64,000 bases of DNA from Inonotus obliquus (GCA_032164295.1 JAJHTX010000011.1:1240001-1304000); one strand, 5' to 3'. Shown: positions 49,054-61,018, counted from the stretch's first letter. The notes: generated by a model not told the origin, from the sequence alone. Translations and numbers: made by a program.

Positions 49054-52000
49054 TAATCCTCCCCTCTAAGGCGGATGTCCCAGCCGCCTGAAGAACTTGG
49101 CATATCTTGACCATGCGTAAGGCCTCTGGATGTTGCTGATAGAACTCCTCAATCTCTTCTTGGGCATTCTCCAAGTTGGCTTCAGGTTCCCAGGTGTGCT
49201 CGGACTCGGGGTATCCCTTCCAGTGTACCAAGTACTCTTTTTTCCTCCGTCGTCGCCTGACATCAAGAATCTCTTCAACTTCAAATTCTTCCACTCTGTC
49301 CTCTAAGTCCGGTGGAGGCAGTGGTTCACGTTGTTGAGAAGGAAACTTTGGTTTGCGATAGGGGGTGAGGAGCACCTCATTAAACATGGAATGTACACGA
49401 CACCATCGAGGAGGTAGCTTGAGCTTGTACGCCGCTGGACCGACTTTCTTTTCTATGACAAAAGGACCATATCGCTTGTCGCCCAGCTTCTTCATAGGTC
49501 GATTAGAGGAAATATTTACTCCTTCCAGCATTACTTGGTCACCCGGTTCGTAAGGATGCGAGTTCCCCTTCTTGCGGTCATAGTACAGCTTCATTATGTC
49601 AGCAGCCTCTTCAAGCGCCATACGAGTCTCCTCATGAACTTGCTGCATCCGATCTGCAAACTGCTTGGCCGTTTCGTTTAACGCTTCACGTCGTGGATTG
49701 GTCCCTTTATACGGATGTCTTCCGTAATTGACGAAGAAGGGAGACTGTTTGGTCAATGAGTGTTCCTTATCATTGTATGCAAACTCAGCCAGTGCTCGCC
49801 ATTCCACCCAATCTGACTGACGGTGATTGATGAAGATGCGCAGGTATTGTTCTACCTCCTGATTAATGTGCTCCGTCTGTCCATCTGTTTGTGGGTGAAA
49901 TGCCGTGGATGCATTAGCTTCGATCCCTAGCAGCTTGTAGAATTCTTTCATGAACTTTGACTCGAACTGAGGCCCTCAATCATGGATGAATTTCCGGGGA
50001 ATACCATGCAGTCTGAAGATCTGGTCCCTATATATTTTCGCCATTCCTTCTGCTGTGAGAGACGTGTCGACAGGTGTGAGGTGGATCATTTTGCTGAATC
50101 GGTCCACTGTTACGCATATCGCATTATGTCCTTGTGATTCTGGTAGTTCGCCAATAAGATCCACTGAGACTATCTCCCATGGTGCAGACGGAACTTCGTT
50201 AGGGTTGAGCGGTGCTTTTGGCTTTGTGTGATGTGCTTTGGTCCGTTGGCAAGTATCGCATCCTGAGACGTATCGTCAGACATCGTAATGGATCCCTGGC
50301 CACCAATAGTTTCAAGTGATCAGTTCTGTCATCTTGTACTGTCCTGGGTGTCCATCAACCCGAGAGTCATGGTGGGCATGCATGATGTCTTCTCGCAGTT
50401 TTTGGTCTCTTGGCACATAGATGCGTCCTTGTTTGAGCATCAGTCCATCTGGTAGAACCTCCCATTGATCGTCCTTTTCTGTCAAAGCCAACTTGACGAC
50501 TCTATCCACCATGGATCTTGCCTTTATAATTCGTTTGACGAAATCCTCGTCTAGTGATTCAACTAGAATTTCGTTGATGAACCATTCTGGTTTGAGGATT
50601 GTGATGTTTGAATTGTCATTCTCCCCCCTCTCATGGTCTGCTCGTCTCGAGAGAAGATCGGCTTTCATCATCTGAGATCCTGGTTTATGGAAGAGCTTGA
50701 AGTCGTATTCTGCTAGCTCTGTGACCCATCATGCTTGGCGATAATTTAACTTTTGGGGCTTTTTGAAGTACTGGAGGTTAAGATGATCTGTCCAGATTTC
50801 AAATGTTTGTCGTGCTCCCAGAAGGTATTGTCGCCAGTCGTCAAGCGAATCCATGATCGCTAGCAACTCCTTGTCATAGATTTCATAGTTGCGCTCTGTT
50901 GCATTAAGCGATCGTGATCTGAAGGCAATAGGTCGCCATTTTTCATTGATTCTCTGTGAGAGTATAGCACCGTTGGCAAAGTTGGACGAGTCGCATTCGA
51001 TGCGGAACTGATCATCATCTATAGGAACTGCCAGTACGGGCTGTTCGGATATCCGTTGCTTGAGACGATCAAAGGCTTCGACTTGTTCAGTTTCCCATTG
51101 CCATTCCACCTTTCCTGTTAGTGCATGTAGTGGTTTGGCGACATGGCTGAAGCCTAGGATGAAGCGGCGGTAGTAGTTGCAGAACCCTAAGAATTGTTGT
51201 AATTTGTGTTTATTCTTAGGTTGCGGCCAATCCTTGACGGCGGCTACCTTTGCTGGGTCCATCCTGACTTCTCCGTTTCCTACAATATGTCTCAAATACT
51301 CCACGTTTGGTTGTGCAAACGAACATTTTTCCGGCTTTAGACAGAGTTTGTGTGTTTGAAGTACTTCCAGGACTTGTCGCACTAGCTGATCGTGATGAGC
51401 TTGTGTTTGCGCGAAGATGAGGATATCGTCTAGGTATACAATAACGGGTCCATCATCAATGAGGTCCTTAAGTATTTCGTTCATGACGCCTTGGAATGTT
51501 GCTGGGGAGTTGGTTAGACCAAAGAACATCACTGTAGGTTCGAATAGGCCATGGTTGGTACGGAATGCTGCCTTCCACTCATCACCCTCCTTTATCCCGA
51601 TATTATTGTACCCCCATCGGACGTCTAGCTTCGTAAAGTATTTCGCCTGCTTTGTTTTATCAATGAGCTCTTGGATAAGAGGCAACGGGTATTTGTTTTT
51701 GACCGTGCCTTCATTGAGCCGTCAATAGTCTTGAACAGGGCGAAGCTTGCCATCCTTTTTCTTGACAAAGAAGAAGGGAGAAGCCATAGGGGATTTGGAG
51801 GGGCGAATGCGACCGGTACAGAGATTTTCTTTGAGGAAATCGTCTAATGCCTCTTGTTCTTTAAGGCTGAGAGGATAGATCTTGCAATCAGAAGGTTGAA
51901 ATCCTGGTGTAAGTTCGATTGTGTGATCCCAGGGGCGACGTTCAGGGAGATGTTCGAACTCCTTTTCGCTGAATACATCTGCATACTCTTTTACGAAATC

Positions 52001-52465
52001 AGGTGCTGCCTGTACCGCAAGTTTGCGCATTTCTATCCGTTTGTCTAAGAGTTAGTTTGCCTTGATATAGCCATCCCAATCGAAGTAGAAGAGTTGTGCC
52101 TCATTTTCCCCCATCCACTGTTCCCACTCCTCTTCCTCTTCGTCTGGTTCATCTTCCACATTGCTGACCTTTGGTACATATCCACAGTCTTCAGGACAGC
52201 GGGTGAATGCAATCTCCCCTGTAGTCCAGTCTATACTAGGATTGTGACGTTGTAGCCATTCGTGTCCTATGAAGAGGTGGGTGTCTCCTAGCTCTGTAAC
52301 CGCCAACTCTATTACTTCTGAGTGGTCTCGCACTGTCATTCGAAGTTCCACACATTCGGTTACTGCTCAATTCGCATTTGGTGTCCCGTCTGCATTATAA
52401 ACAGGGAGCGGAATGGGTAGTTTCTTGGTGGGAATGTTATTGGCTTCTACGATCGTTTGACTAAT
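49046..52465 (-). pseudogene. G pol remnant: protease part, reverse transcriptase, RNase H, integrase, chromodomain
   Basis: Reading on the minus strand: C-terminal part of the aspartic protease (HLFIGHEWLQRHNPSIDW, 52300-52200); RT (FFFVKKKDGKLRPVQDY, VIVYLDDILIF at about 51430); RNase H (FRIECDSSNFANGAIL, IYDKELLAIMDSLDDW); and integrase with an HHCC finger (HAHHDSRVDGHPG, then CDTC). The DDE core follows ([33 protein letters not shown]). A C-terminal chromodomain closes it (EVEEILDVRRRRRKKEYLVH, WKGYPESEHTWEP). In-frame stops occur at 52367-52369, 52052-52054, 51722-51724, 50729-50731, 50312-50314, 50276-50278 and 49976-49978; the frame is otherwise kept throughout. The protease DSG motif is missing at the L5 junction. 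Confidence 0.9.
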
Positions 52466-52470
52466 GCGCT

Positions 52471-53623
52471 AAATGTGCGAGATCGCGGCCGGTACCGGAG
52501 GTACCGGTCGAGGGGTGTATGGTATAAGAATACGGGGAGGGCCAAATGAGGCAGTACTTATCCAGTACGCTCACGGTACTTGTTGTCTCTAGAAGGGGGA
52601 TGTAAAGAGAACCAAAGGAACAATAGAAAGGGGTGCTGGATCAGCTAGATGTCGGGGGGAATGTGTTCTTGTCTGGAATCGAGAGGGTTGGTACCGTGGG
52701 AAAAACGTCGGTACAGGTCGGTACTGCAAGGAAACAGCTAGCACGGGGTGGTATAGCGAGAAACAGAATGAGAGAGACTGGTAGATGAAGGTGTCGACTG
52801 GACTGGGAAGGAAACCTGAGCCCTCACACGGGAGGCTAACTCCGAAGGTTCACTAGAGATGGAACTGGGAAGGGACTGGGACGAAGCTCGAGATGAGACT
52901 AAGACGGAACTGAGAAGGGGGTGAGGAAACCCGAGCCCTCACGCTAGAGGCTAGCTCCTAAGATTACCTGGAGAGCTACTACGTACAGGAGGAGATATTT
53001 ATACTACTGTACCGTAGTTAGCTCATAAATCCAAAAGGAGAAAGTAGAAAGGAAGATCAAAACAAAGAAAAGTCTGAAGATAAATGTAACAAGGAAAGTG
53101 AACATTGCAGCGCCATCAGGGGGACAACAAGAAAGGGTTAGGGAGGACAAGATACCAATGAAAACGTAGCATATAGTACCCCTGGATGAAAAGTCCTCAG
53201 GACAAGAGATCTGCGCCCCTGCTGATGGATACCGACACGTTCCTGGTGGTACCGGACCTGAAAACCTTAACAGATACTGACCCTGAGCTTCCCCAAAGAA
53301 CCAGCATGCATAGTCCAACCATCAGGAATGAATACCAGAGAGGGAGACGTCCGATCCATGTCATGAGAGCATGTCGAATTGTCAATTTGTCTCGGTACCG
53401 GTTTTCTCGGCACTCGGTACTCTCGGTATTCTCGGTACCGGGTTTCTTGGCGCTCGGTACCGGTACTCTCGGCGTTCGGTATCTTGAGAATTGGGACCAA
53501 CGGTTTCTCTAGGTGTGCTGGAGGATACTGGAAGGTGTAGATGGGACCGTACTGTAGCATGGGGTAAGCGTAGAATGAGATACCAGGCTTGATACCGAGC
53601 TCAGCCGCACGTAGTTCTCTTCA
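52471..53623 (-). mobile_element. Solo LTR, family L (copy L5) inside G between gag and protease
   Basis: On the minus strand it begins TGAAGAGAACTACGTGCGG at 53623 and ends GATCTCGCACATTT at 52471. Flanks GCGCT (52466-52470) and GCGTT (53624-53628) could be a 5 bp duplication with one mismatch. It belongs to the sub-type with the longer AAMFTFLV-type central frame, as do L3 and L6. Confidence 0.8.
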
Positions 53624-53628
53624 GCGTT

Positions 53629-54065
53629 GCTGGGGTTGTGGACGACGGGGAAGAGTTCTAGGTACATCACTTCGTTCTGCCATATTGTAGCATATTTGGC
53701 ATTCTGTATTGTCAGCTTGGGAGATTGCATTTTTCCAGTCTTCATACGTAGTGGGGAACATGCGAGCTGCAGTTCGGTATACTTCTGGAAGGACACCTCG
53801 TTGCAGGAGATGAATTACTACGGTGTCATGTGCATTCCCAGCTAGACCAGCATCGGTGCGGAGCATTTCAAAGCGAGAGAAGAAGTTTCGAGCTACTTCA
53901 TCTTTCTTCTGATGACAGGCTTGTAGTAGCTCCCAGGCCTTCTTCGATTTGTTCTGGTCTTTGAAGGTAGCATCGAGTAACGCCAGGAACTGTACAAAGG
54001 TCTCCCCTATTGCTATTAATCCAGCCGGGGTCGTTCGTTGTGCCACGAAGCTCCTTGCCCAGGTA
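53629..54065 (-). pseudogene. G gag, C-terminal part of the capsid region
   Basis: Minus-strand frame with GETFVQFLALLDATFKDQN, FSRFEMLRTDAGLAGNAHD and YEDWKNAISQADNTE, a Ty3/gypsy retrotransposon gag capsid. It continues the frame interrupted at 58197 once the 54071-58196 insertion is removed. It ends at L5. The zinc knuckle expected next is not present. Confidence 0.85.
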
Positions 54066-54907
54066 GCCGCTGAAGAGAACTACGTGCGGCTGAGCCCGGT
54101 ATCGAGCCTGGTATCCTGTTCTACACTTACCCTATGCTACAGTACGGTCCCATCTACACCTTCTAGTATCCACCAGCACACCTAGAGAAACTGTCGGTCC
54201 CATTTCTCAAGATACCGAACGCCGAGAGTACCGGTACCGAGCGCCAAGAAACCCGGTACCGAGAATACCGAGAGTACCGAGTGCTGAGAAACCCGGTAAA
54301 TGTGCGAGATCGCGGCCGGTACCAGAGGTACTGGTCGAGGGGTGTATGGTATAAGAATACGGGGAGGGCCAAATGAGGCAGTACTTATCCAGTACGCTCA
54401 CGGTACTTGTTGTCTGTAGAAGGGGGATGTAAAGAGAGTCAAAGGAATGGTAGAAAGGGGCGCTGGATCAGCTAGATGTTGGGGGGAATGTGTTCTTGTC
54501 TGGAATCGAGAGGGTCGGTACCGTGGGAAAAATGTCGGTACAGGTCGGTACTTGAACGAACGGGATCGGTATGTGCAGAAACGTTGTAGAACAAAAGCTC
54601 AGTACAGAAACGAAAGGTGGATGTGCAAAATACGAAGAATAACAAAATGTCGGTACCGTAGGAAAAACGTCGGTACAGGTCGGTACTGCAAGGAAACAGC
54701 TAGCACGGGGTGGTATAGCGAGAAACAGAATGAGGGAGACTGGTAGATGAAGGTGTCGACTGGACTGGGAAGCAAACCTGAGCCCTCGCACGGGAGGCTA
54801 ACTCCTGAGGTTCACTAGAGATGGAACTGGGAAGGGACTGGGACGAAGCTCGAGATGAGACTGAGACGGAACTGAGAAGGGGGTGAGGAAACCCGAGCCC
54901 TCACGCT

Positions 54908-56627
54908 GAATGTGCGAGAACGCGGCCGGTATTAGAAATACCGGATGAGGGGGGTACGATTTAGATGCGTTGGGAGGGCCGGTACGTGGCGGTACTAAGT
55001 CGTACAGTCACAGACAAGTCGTCAAGAGAGAATAGTAGGGCCTGGCTGGATTGATGAGTACAGGCGACTATAGGTGACCGCTCAAGAGGAGAGGTATCAG
55101 GAGACGATCAATACCGAGACGAATCCGTCGATACTGAGTCGTCTGGTGTCCGGTATTACGGTAGAGAGAACGAAGCAGTAGAGGAAGCGAGCTGAGGAGG
55201 TGTTTCTGATGGGACTGGTTGTGAGACGAGAGACGAGGGCGACGAAGACGAGAACGACGACTACCGGTATCGATACCGGTGACTACGAGACGAGACGAAC
55301 GAACGGGGACTTGAACGGGATGAGCAAAACCCGGACCTTCACTCTGGAAGTTCCTCTCAGATTAGCTGGTTTGCTACAGTAGAACATGCAGGCTATAAAT
55401 ACCATAATACCGTAGCCATTCAAGATACCAAATGGGGGGTTTTTACAAGTCGAATCATACCGCAATCCGGTACAAGAAAGGGAACATAATGTCGAATTGA
55501 ATGTAAAAATATAATCAAGGGAAACATAAGATGATGAATGAATAAGAAGTTTTATCAGGGGGTAGCTAAGAATAGGGTGGGACGAGACAAGAACCCAATG
55601 AAAACTTATGATGAGTGATACCGAGGTAGGGCGGCGATACCGACGTCGACCAGCGCTAAATTAAGGACGTGTCTCAAGCTACCGCATGGGCGCTCCTGGC
55701 GATGTCCCTGTCGTAGGAGAGGCACGTCATCCTGATTTACCTTTGTTCCGGTATCATGATCCGTGCGGCGTCAGTCTGGGCGTCTACCGGTCGATCGGAC
55801 GGCGTGCTCCGATGTTGACGTGTCGGTACAACCCAACCTTGGCAATGGGGTACTCTACCGTTCGGTACCAATCAGTACCCTGGGATCGTCCCTGAGCATC
55901 GCTCTAGCCCCTCGATATCGACCAGTACGCGTCGCCTGACTCGACTGGGCATTGCTTGGCTTCCCCTCCGAGTCGGATCGATGGCCTTCTCCGAGATCAA
56001 AGCAGCGTACGGCGGACTTGATTCATTTCCCAACCTTCCTCTCGACGTAGATCTCCGAGGGCGTGGTCTCGTCCTAGCACACGTTACGAACTCCGGTACC
56101 GGAGCGGACCATCGGTATCAACACCGGTATCGTCGGTATCGGTGCTTGGCGGTTTGGAAGGGCATACCGTCGGACTTGGAGCTTCGATCATGATCCAACT
56201 CTTCGCAGCAACGTATGACAGACCGATTGCTGCTTTGTGAGCCTTTTCCTCTGGTATGGGCTGTCGAGGGCGTAGTATCGACTAGACGTGGACTATTAAT
56301 CATCGGTATCAGGATGGGTGGACGGTACGGTATCGGTATCATCGGTATCGAAGTCTGGTGGTTCGGTACTGTGATGGAAGACGGGCGTAGGGATTGGTGA
56401 TTCGGTATTGGCGCAGAAGTGGACCAGTTCTCAATCGTTCTTAGCCTTGTCGAATCGCAGAAGCCTCGTACTTTGTTGGAACCGCAGGCATAGATAGGAC
56501 GGCAGAAGTACCGTGGTCCGAAGAGAAGTAAGAAGCGGTAGAATCGCAGAAGTATTGTTAATTGGAAGAAGCAGTAGAATCGCAGAATTAAGCCCATATC
56601 GATCGTAGCCTCCGGTATTACTCTTTA
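54908..56627 (-). mobile_element. LTR family M (1,720 bp), inside L6
   Basis: Flanked by a perfect 5 bp duplication ACGCT (54903-54907 and 56628-56632). Its ends (GAATGTGCGAGAACGCGGCC on the plus-strand left; CTCTTTA on the right) are diverged versions of the L ends. It shares the GGTATC/GGTACC style but little else, so M is a separate family related to L. It contains a TATAAATACC box on the plus strand near 55393. No coding region is recognised. Confidence 0.75.
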
Positions 56628-57088
56628 ACGCTAGAGGCTAGCTCCTAAGATTACCTGGAGAGCTACTACGTACAGGAGGAGATATTTATACTACTGTACC
56701 GTAGTTAGCTCATAAGTCCAAAAGGAGAAAGTAGAAAGGAAGATCAAAACAAAGAAAAGTCTGAAGAAAAATGTAACAAGGAAAGTGAACATTACAGTGC
56801 CATCAGGGGGACAACAAGAAAGGGTTAAGGAGGACAAGATACCAATGAAAACGTAGCATATAGTACCCCTGGATGAAAAGTCCTCAGGACAAGAGATCTG
56901 CGCCCCTGCTGATTGATACCGACACGTTCCTGGTGGTACCGGACCTGAAAACCTTAACAGATACTGACCCTGAGCTCTCCCAAAGAACTGGCACGCATAG
57001 TCCAACCATCAGGAATGAATACCAGAGAGGGAGACGTCCGATCTATGTCTTGAGAGCATGTCGAATTGTCAATTTGTCTCGGTACCGG

Positions 57089-58196
57089 TGAAGAGAACTA
57101 CGTGCAGCTGAGCTCGGTATCAAGCCCGGTATCCCATTCTACGCTTACCCCATGCTACGGTACAGTCCCATCTACACCTTCCAGTATCCACCAGCACACC
57201 CAGAGAAACCGTCAGTCCCATTTCTCGAAGTACCGAATGCCGAGAGTACCGGTACCGAGCGCCAAGAAACCCGGTACCGAGAATACCGAGAGTACCGAGT
57301 GCCGAGAAACCCGGTACCGAGACAAATTGACAATTCAACATGCTCTCATGACATGAATCGGACGTCTCCCTCTCTGGTATTCATTCCTGATGGTTGGACT
57401 ATGCATGCCGGTTCTTTGGGGAAGCTCAGGGTCGGTATCCGTTAAGGTTTTCAGGTCCGGTACCACCAGGAACACATCGGTATCAATCAGCAGGGGTTCA
57501 AATCTCTTGTTCTGAGGACTTTTTATCCAGGGGTACTATATGCTACGTTTTCATTGGTATCTTGTCCTTTCTAACCCTTTCTTGTTGTCCCCCTGATGGC
57601 TATACTGTATTCATTCTTCTTATGACATTTTTCTTTGTTTTGATCTTCCTTTTTACTTTCCCCTTTTGGAATTATGAGCTGACTACGGTACAGTAGTATA
57701 AATATCTCCTCCTGTACATAGTAGCTCTCCAGGTAATCTTAGGAGCTAGCCTCTAGCGTGAGGGCTCGGGTTTCCTCACCCCCTTCTCAGTTCCATCTCA
57801 GTCTCCTCTCAAGCTTCGTCCCAGTCCCATCCCAGTTCCGTCTCAAGTGAACCTTCAGAGTTAGCCTCCCGTGTGAGGGCTCAGGTTTCCTTCCCAGTCC
57901 AGTCAACACTCTCAGCCACCAGCCTCCCCCAGTCTGTTTCTTGCTATACCACCCCGTGCTAGCAGTTTCCTTGCAATACCGACCTGTACCGAAGTTTTTC
58001 CCACATTCTAACCTGTCCTTTTCATACCAGAATCACATACCCTTCACTTCTGGCCCATCCATTAACTCCCCCTTTTCATAGACAACAAGTACCGTGACCG
58101 TACTGGTTAAGTACCGGCACGTATTAGCCCTCCCCCACTTAAAACCATACACCCCTCGTCTCGGTATTTCGGTACCGGACGCGATCTCGCACATTT
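57089..58196 (+). mobile_element. LTR family L, copy L4
   Basis: A complete-looking L from TGAAGAGAACTACGTGCAG to GATCTCGCACATTT. It shares the shorter central frame variant with L1. Its left flank ACCGG has no copy at its right end, where the gag-side duplication is found instead. Confidence 0.75.
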
Positions 58197-58201
58197 ACCG
58201 C

Positions 58202-58603
58202 CTCTCCACCTTTCATATACGACAAGATGAAGAAGATCTTGCTCTCATCATTGGGGAATTTACTTCGCTCCCCCTGCATGTAGACCACACAGGAATGACG
58301 GAAATCCTCGTATTTGCTTACCAGCCCTGAAAATTCTATAGGCTTGGCAAGAGTCGACTTGGTGGATGTAGCCGGTTGGTGTAGAGCCTGAGGTTGTGGC
58401 ATCACTTGTGCTACTCCCATCGCCACCACCTGCGAGCTTGCTTGAATGATGGTCAAGATCGCATTCCATTGATCAGGGGTGAATCCACCAGGAGGGGGTG
58501 GTGTTGGTGGTGGTGGTGGTGGCAACTGTGGTTGGGGAGTGGGGGGTCTGGATGGTGGCGCAAGCACCGCAAATTGCGGAATGGGTGATGCTGGTTGTGA
58601 CAT
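58202..58603 (-). pseudogene. G gag, N-terminal part
   Basis: From MSQPASPIPQF at 58603, through a Pro-rich stretch, to the capsid start (AKPIEFSGLVSKYEDFRHS, ESKIFFILSYMKGGEA). It is cut by the L insertion at 58196. The upstream frame stays open for about 65 codons without an ATG, so the true start may be elsewhere or damaged. Confidence 0.8.
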
Positions 58604-59006
58604 TTCTTCGTCAGTGGACCACTCTTCGTCTGCGGGATTGATGGTAAGGGTTTTTTGACGTTTGGATACGATCGAGGTGGAGTAGGATCTAGCTCGTCTA
58701 AGACCAGCAACACGTGTGACTGGAAGTAAAGTATCGGTGTGTGGGCGTTTTCGGGATTGGTCAGGTGATGAATTTCATTTCCTTCTACAGATGAGCCTTC
58801 GTTTGTACCTCCTGCGCCTGCTTGTGTATGATGTAAGCTTGTCCAGTCCTTTAATCTTCCTGCGTTAGATCGATAACGGGAGGATACGGAGGAGGAGGTC
58901 GGACTGGAACGGGTTCCGGAGTTGGTCGGCGGCAAAAGTGACGTGGCGCGAGTTCTTCCGATATGGCAATAACGATCCGGAAGATCCACACGTAGGCTAC
59001 AACCGT

Positions 59007-60187
59007 TGAAGAGAACTACATGCGGCTGAGCTCGGTATCAACCCCGGTATCCCATTCTACGCTTACCCCATGCTACGGTACAGTCCCATCTACACCTTAC
59101 AGTATCCACCAGCACACCTAGAGAAACCGTTGGTCCCATTTCTCAAAGTACCGAACGCCGAGAGTACCGGTACCGAGTGCCGAGAAACCCGGTACCGAGA
59201 CAAATTGACAATTCAACATGCTCTCATGACATGGATCGGACGTCTCCCTCTCTGGTATTCATTCCTGATGGTTGGACTATGCATGCCAGTTCTTTGGAAA
59301 AGCTCAGGGTCAGTATCCATTAAGGTTTTCAGGTCCGGTACCACCAGGAATGTGTCGGTATCAATCAGCAGGGGCGCATATCTCTTGTCCTGAGGACTTT
59401 TCATCCAGGGGTACTATATGCTACGTTTTCATTGGTATCTTGTCCTCCCTAACCCTTTCTTGTTGTCCCCCTGATGGCGCTGCAATGTTCACTTTCCTTG
59501 TTACATTTTTATTCAGACTTTTCTTTGTTTTGATCTTCCTTTCTACTTTCTCCTTTTGGATTTATGAGCTAACTATGGTACAGTAGTATAAATATCTCCT
59601 CCTGTACGTAGTAGCTCTCCAGGTAATCTTAGGAGCTAGCCTCTAGCGTGAGGGCTTGGGTTTCCTCACCCCCTTCTTAGTCTCATCTCAGCTTCGTCTC
59701 AAGTTCCATCCCAGTTCTGCTCAAGTGAACCTTCAGAGTTAGCCTCGCGTGTGAGGGCTCAGGTTTCCTTCCCAGTCCAGTCAACACTCTCAGCCACCAG
59801 CCTCCCCCAGTCTGTTTCTTGCTATACCACCCCGTGCTAGCTGTTTCCTTGCAGTACCGACCTGTACCGACATTTTTCCCATGGTACCGACCCCTTTCTT
59901 TCTGTACCGACCTGTACCGAGGTTTTTCCCACGGTATTAGACTCTTGTTTTGCTACGTTCTCTCCCATACCGACCTGTACCGAAGTTTTTCCCACATTCT
60001 AACCTGTCCTTTTCATACCAGAATCACATACCCTTCACTTCCGGCCCATCCATTAACTCCCCCTTTTCATAGACAACAAGTACCGTGACCGTACTGGTTA
60101 AGTACCGGCACATATTAGCCCTCCCCCACTTAAAACCATACACCCCTCGTCTCGGTATTTCGGTACCGGACGCGACCTCGAACATTT
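59007..60187 (+). mobile_element. Solo LTR, family L (copy L3) in the G leader
   Basis: TGAAGAGAACTACATGCGG to CGACCTCGAACATTT, flanked by a perfect 5 bp duplication ACCGT (59002-59006 and 60188-60192). This copy fixes the L family boundaries best. It is inserted between the 5' LTR and gag of G. Confidence 0.88.
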
Positions 60188-60192
60188 ACCGT

Positions 60193-60667
60193 TAAGACCC
60201 GACTAATCCACACACGGTCTGTCTCCCAGTTCCACACATGCCTTTCGTGAGCCCAGAGGGTGATCTTCAGCGCCAGTTTGGCCTAAGGGTGACGGACGTT
60301 AGCGACTACCAGACTGCAGGTTAACACTACCTGTCGCTAAGGAACCAGACAGAGCACACTTAGAGTGTCAACGATTCACCCAGCTTCCCACAAGACACTG
60401 CTGGTCTGTTGGATCTCACGATCCCCGTCAGGCAGTGCTAACTGAGAGAGGTGTTTTGTCAACTGGCGAACAAGGCCAGGGGCAACACTTCACAGTAGGA
60501 TAGGGAAGGCTAGGTAGACGTTGGTAACTGCTATGCAAGGTCTTAACAGCGACAGCAGAGGTGGCAGGGGTAGGAGTCCGTCGTTCGACGAAACGACACA
60601 AGGTAAAAATAAAAGTAATGGTAATGACGAGTAAAGGGATAGAGCAACAAGAATAGCTTTGACCTTA
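60193..60667 (-). other. 5' untranslated leader of retrotransposon G
   Basis: Non-coding DNA between the 5' LTR and the L3 insertion. The sequence beside the LTR on the minus strand is TAAGGTCAAAGC, which I do not recognise as complementary to a common initiator tRNA end, so the priming mode is unclear. Confidence 0.55.
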
Positions 60668-61018
60668 TATCAGCGACAGCTAACAGCACTGGTTTACTGC
60701 TGGGCTATGCCTTTACTCAGTCGCAGTAAAGAGAGTAGTAGTAAAGAGAATAGATTGGGCTGCTGCTAACCGGAGGTTAGATCAGGTCAAAGCTAGGGTA
60801 CAGGGGAGTACTACGAGCTACTTATATACCCTACAGTGTGGCTGTGCAACAGCTACTATTACTAAGCTAGTATTCTAGAAGGTTCTGGATCAGGTGACTA
60901 ATTACTAAGAGATGATGACAAATAAGGAGTGCATGTGATTAGAAGATCAGGTGATGGGAAAATAGGGGAAAGGAAAAGAAAAGAAAAGAAAATGAAAATT
61001 AAATATGAGTTCATGACA
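60668..61018 (-). repeat. 5' LTR of retrotransposon G
   Basis: 351 bp, differing by eye from the 3' LTR at a single base (T at 60727). The right edge TCATGACA is followed by the CTTTT target duplication. Confidence 0.9.

Larger units (their letters stand above)
54071..58196 (+). mobile_element. Compound insertion of L-family LTRs in gag (L2, L6, M, L4)
   Basis: Outer flanks GCCGC (54066-54070) and ACCGC (58197-58201) fit one insertion in gag. The order is: 5' part of a plus-strand L (54071-54297); a minus-strand L6 starting at 54298 (GCACATTT end) and running to 57088, interrupted by LTR M (54908-56627); and a plus-strand L4 (57089-58196) that starts TGAAGAGAACTACGTGC directly after ACCGG. 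The right parts of L2 and L6 are missing, so a recombination has fused L4 to the old right flank of L2. Confidence 0.75.
48703..61018 (-). mobile_element. Ty3/gypsy chromovirus G, full length with both LTRs, heavily nested
   Basis: LTRs of 351 bp at 48703-49053 (3') and 60668-61018 (5') are flanked by CTTTT (48698-48702 and 61019-61023). By eye they differ at one base (C at 48762, T at 60727). A purine-rich tract (AGAGGGGAGGA on the minus strand) adjoins the 3' LTR. Between them, on the minus strand, lie a 5' leader (60193-60667), gag, protease, reverse transcriptase, RNase H and integrase with a chromodomain. The coding part is interrupted by L-family LTRs at three places and by several stops, so this copy cannot encode its own machinery. 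Confidence 0.92.

Noticed and set aside
54447..54791. Open frames on both strands in the 3' part of the L LTR
   Set aside because: Open in both directions over the same repeat-rich DNA; a counterpart in L1 occurs only because the LTRs are similar.
58453..58989. 178-codon minus-strand frame starting MDLPDRY
   Set aside because: It overlaps the true gag frame in another phase. The upper part may be leader sequence and the lower part is a shadow of the Pro-rich gag start.
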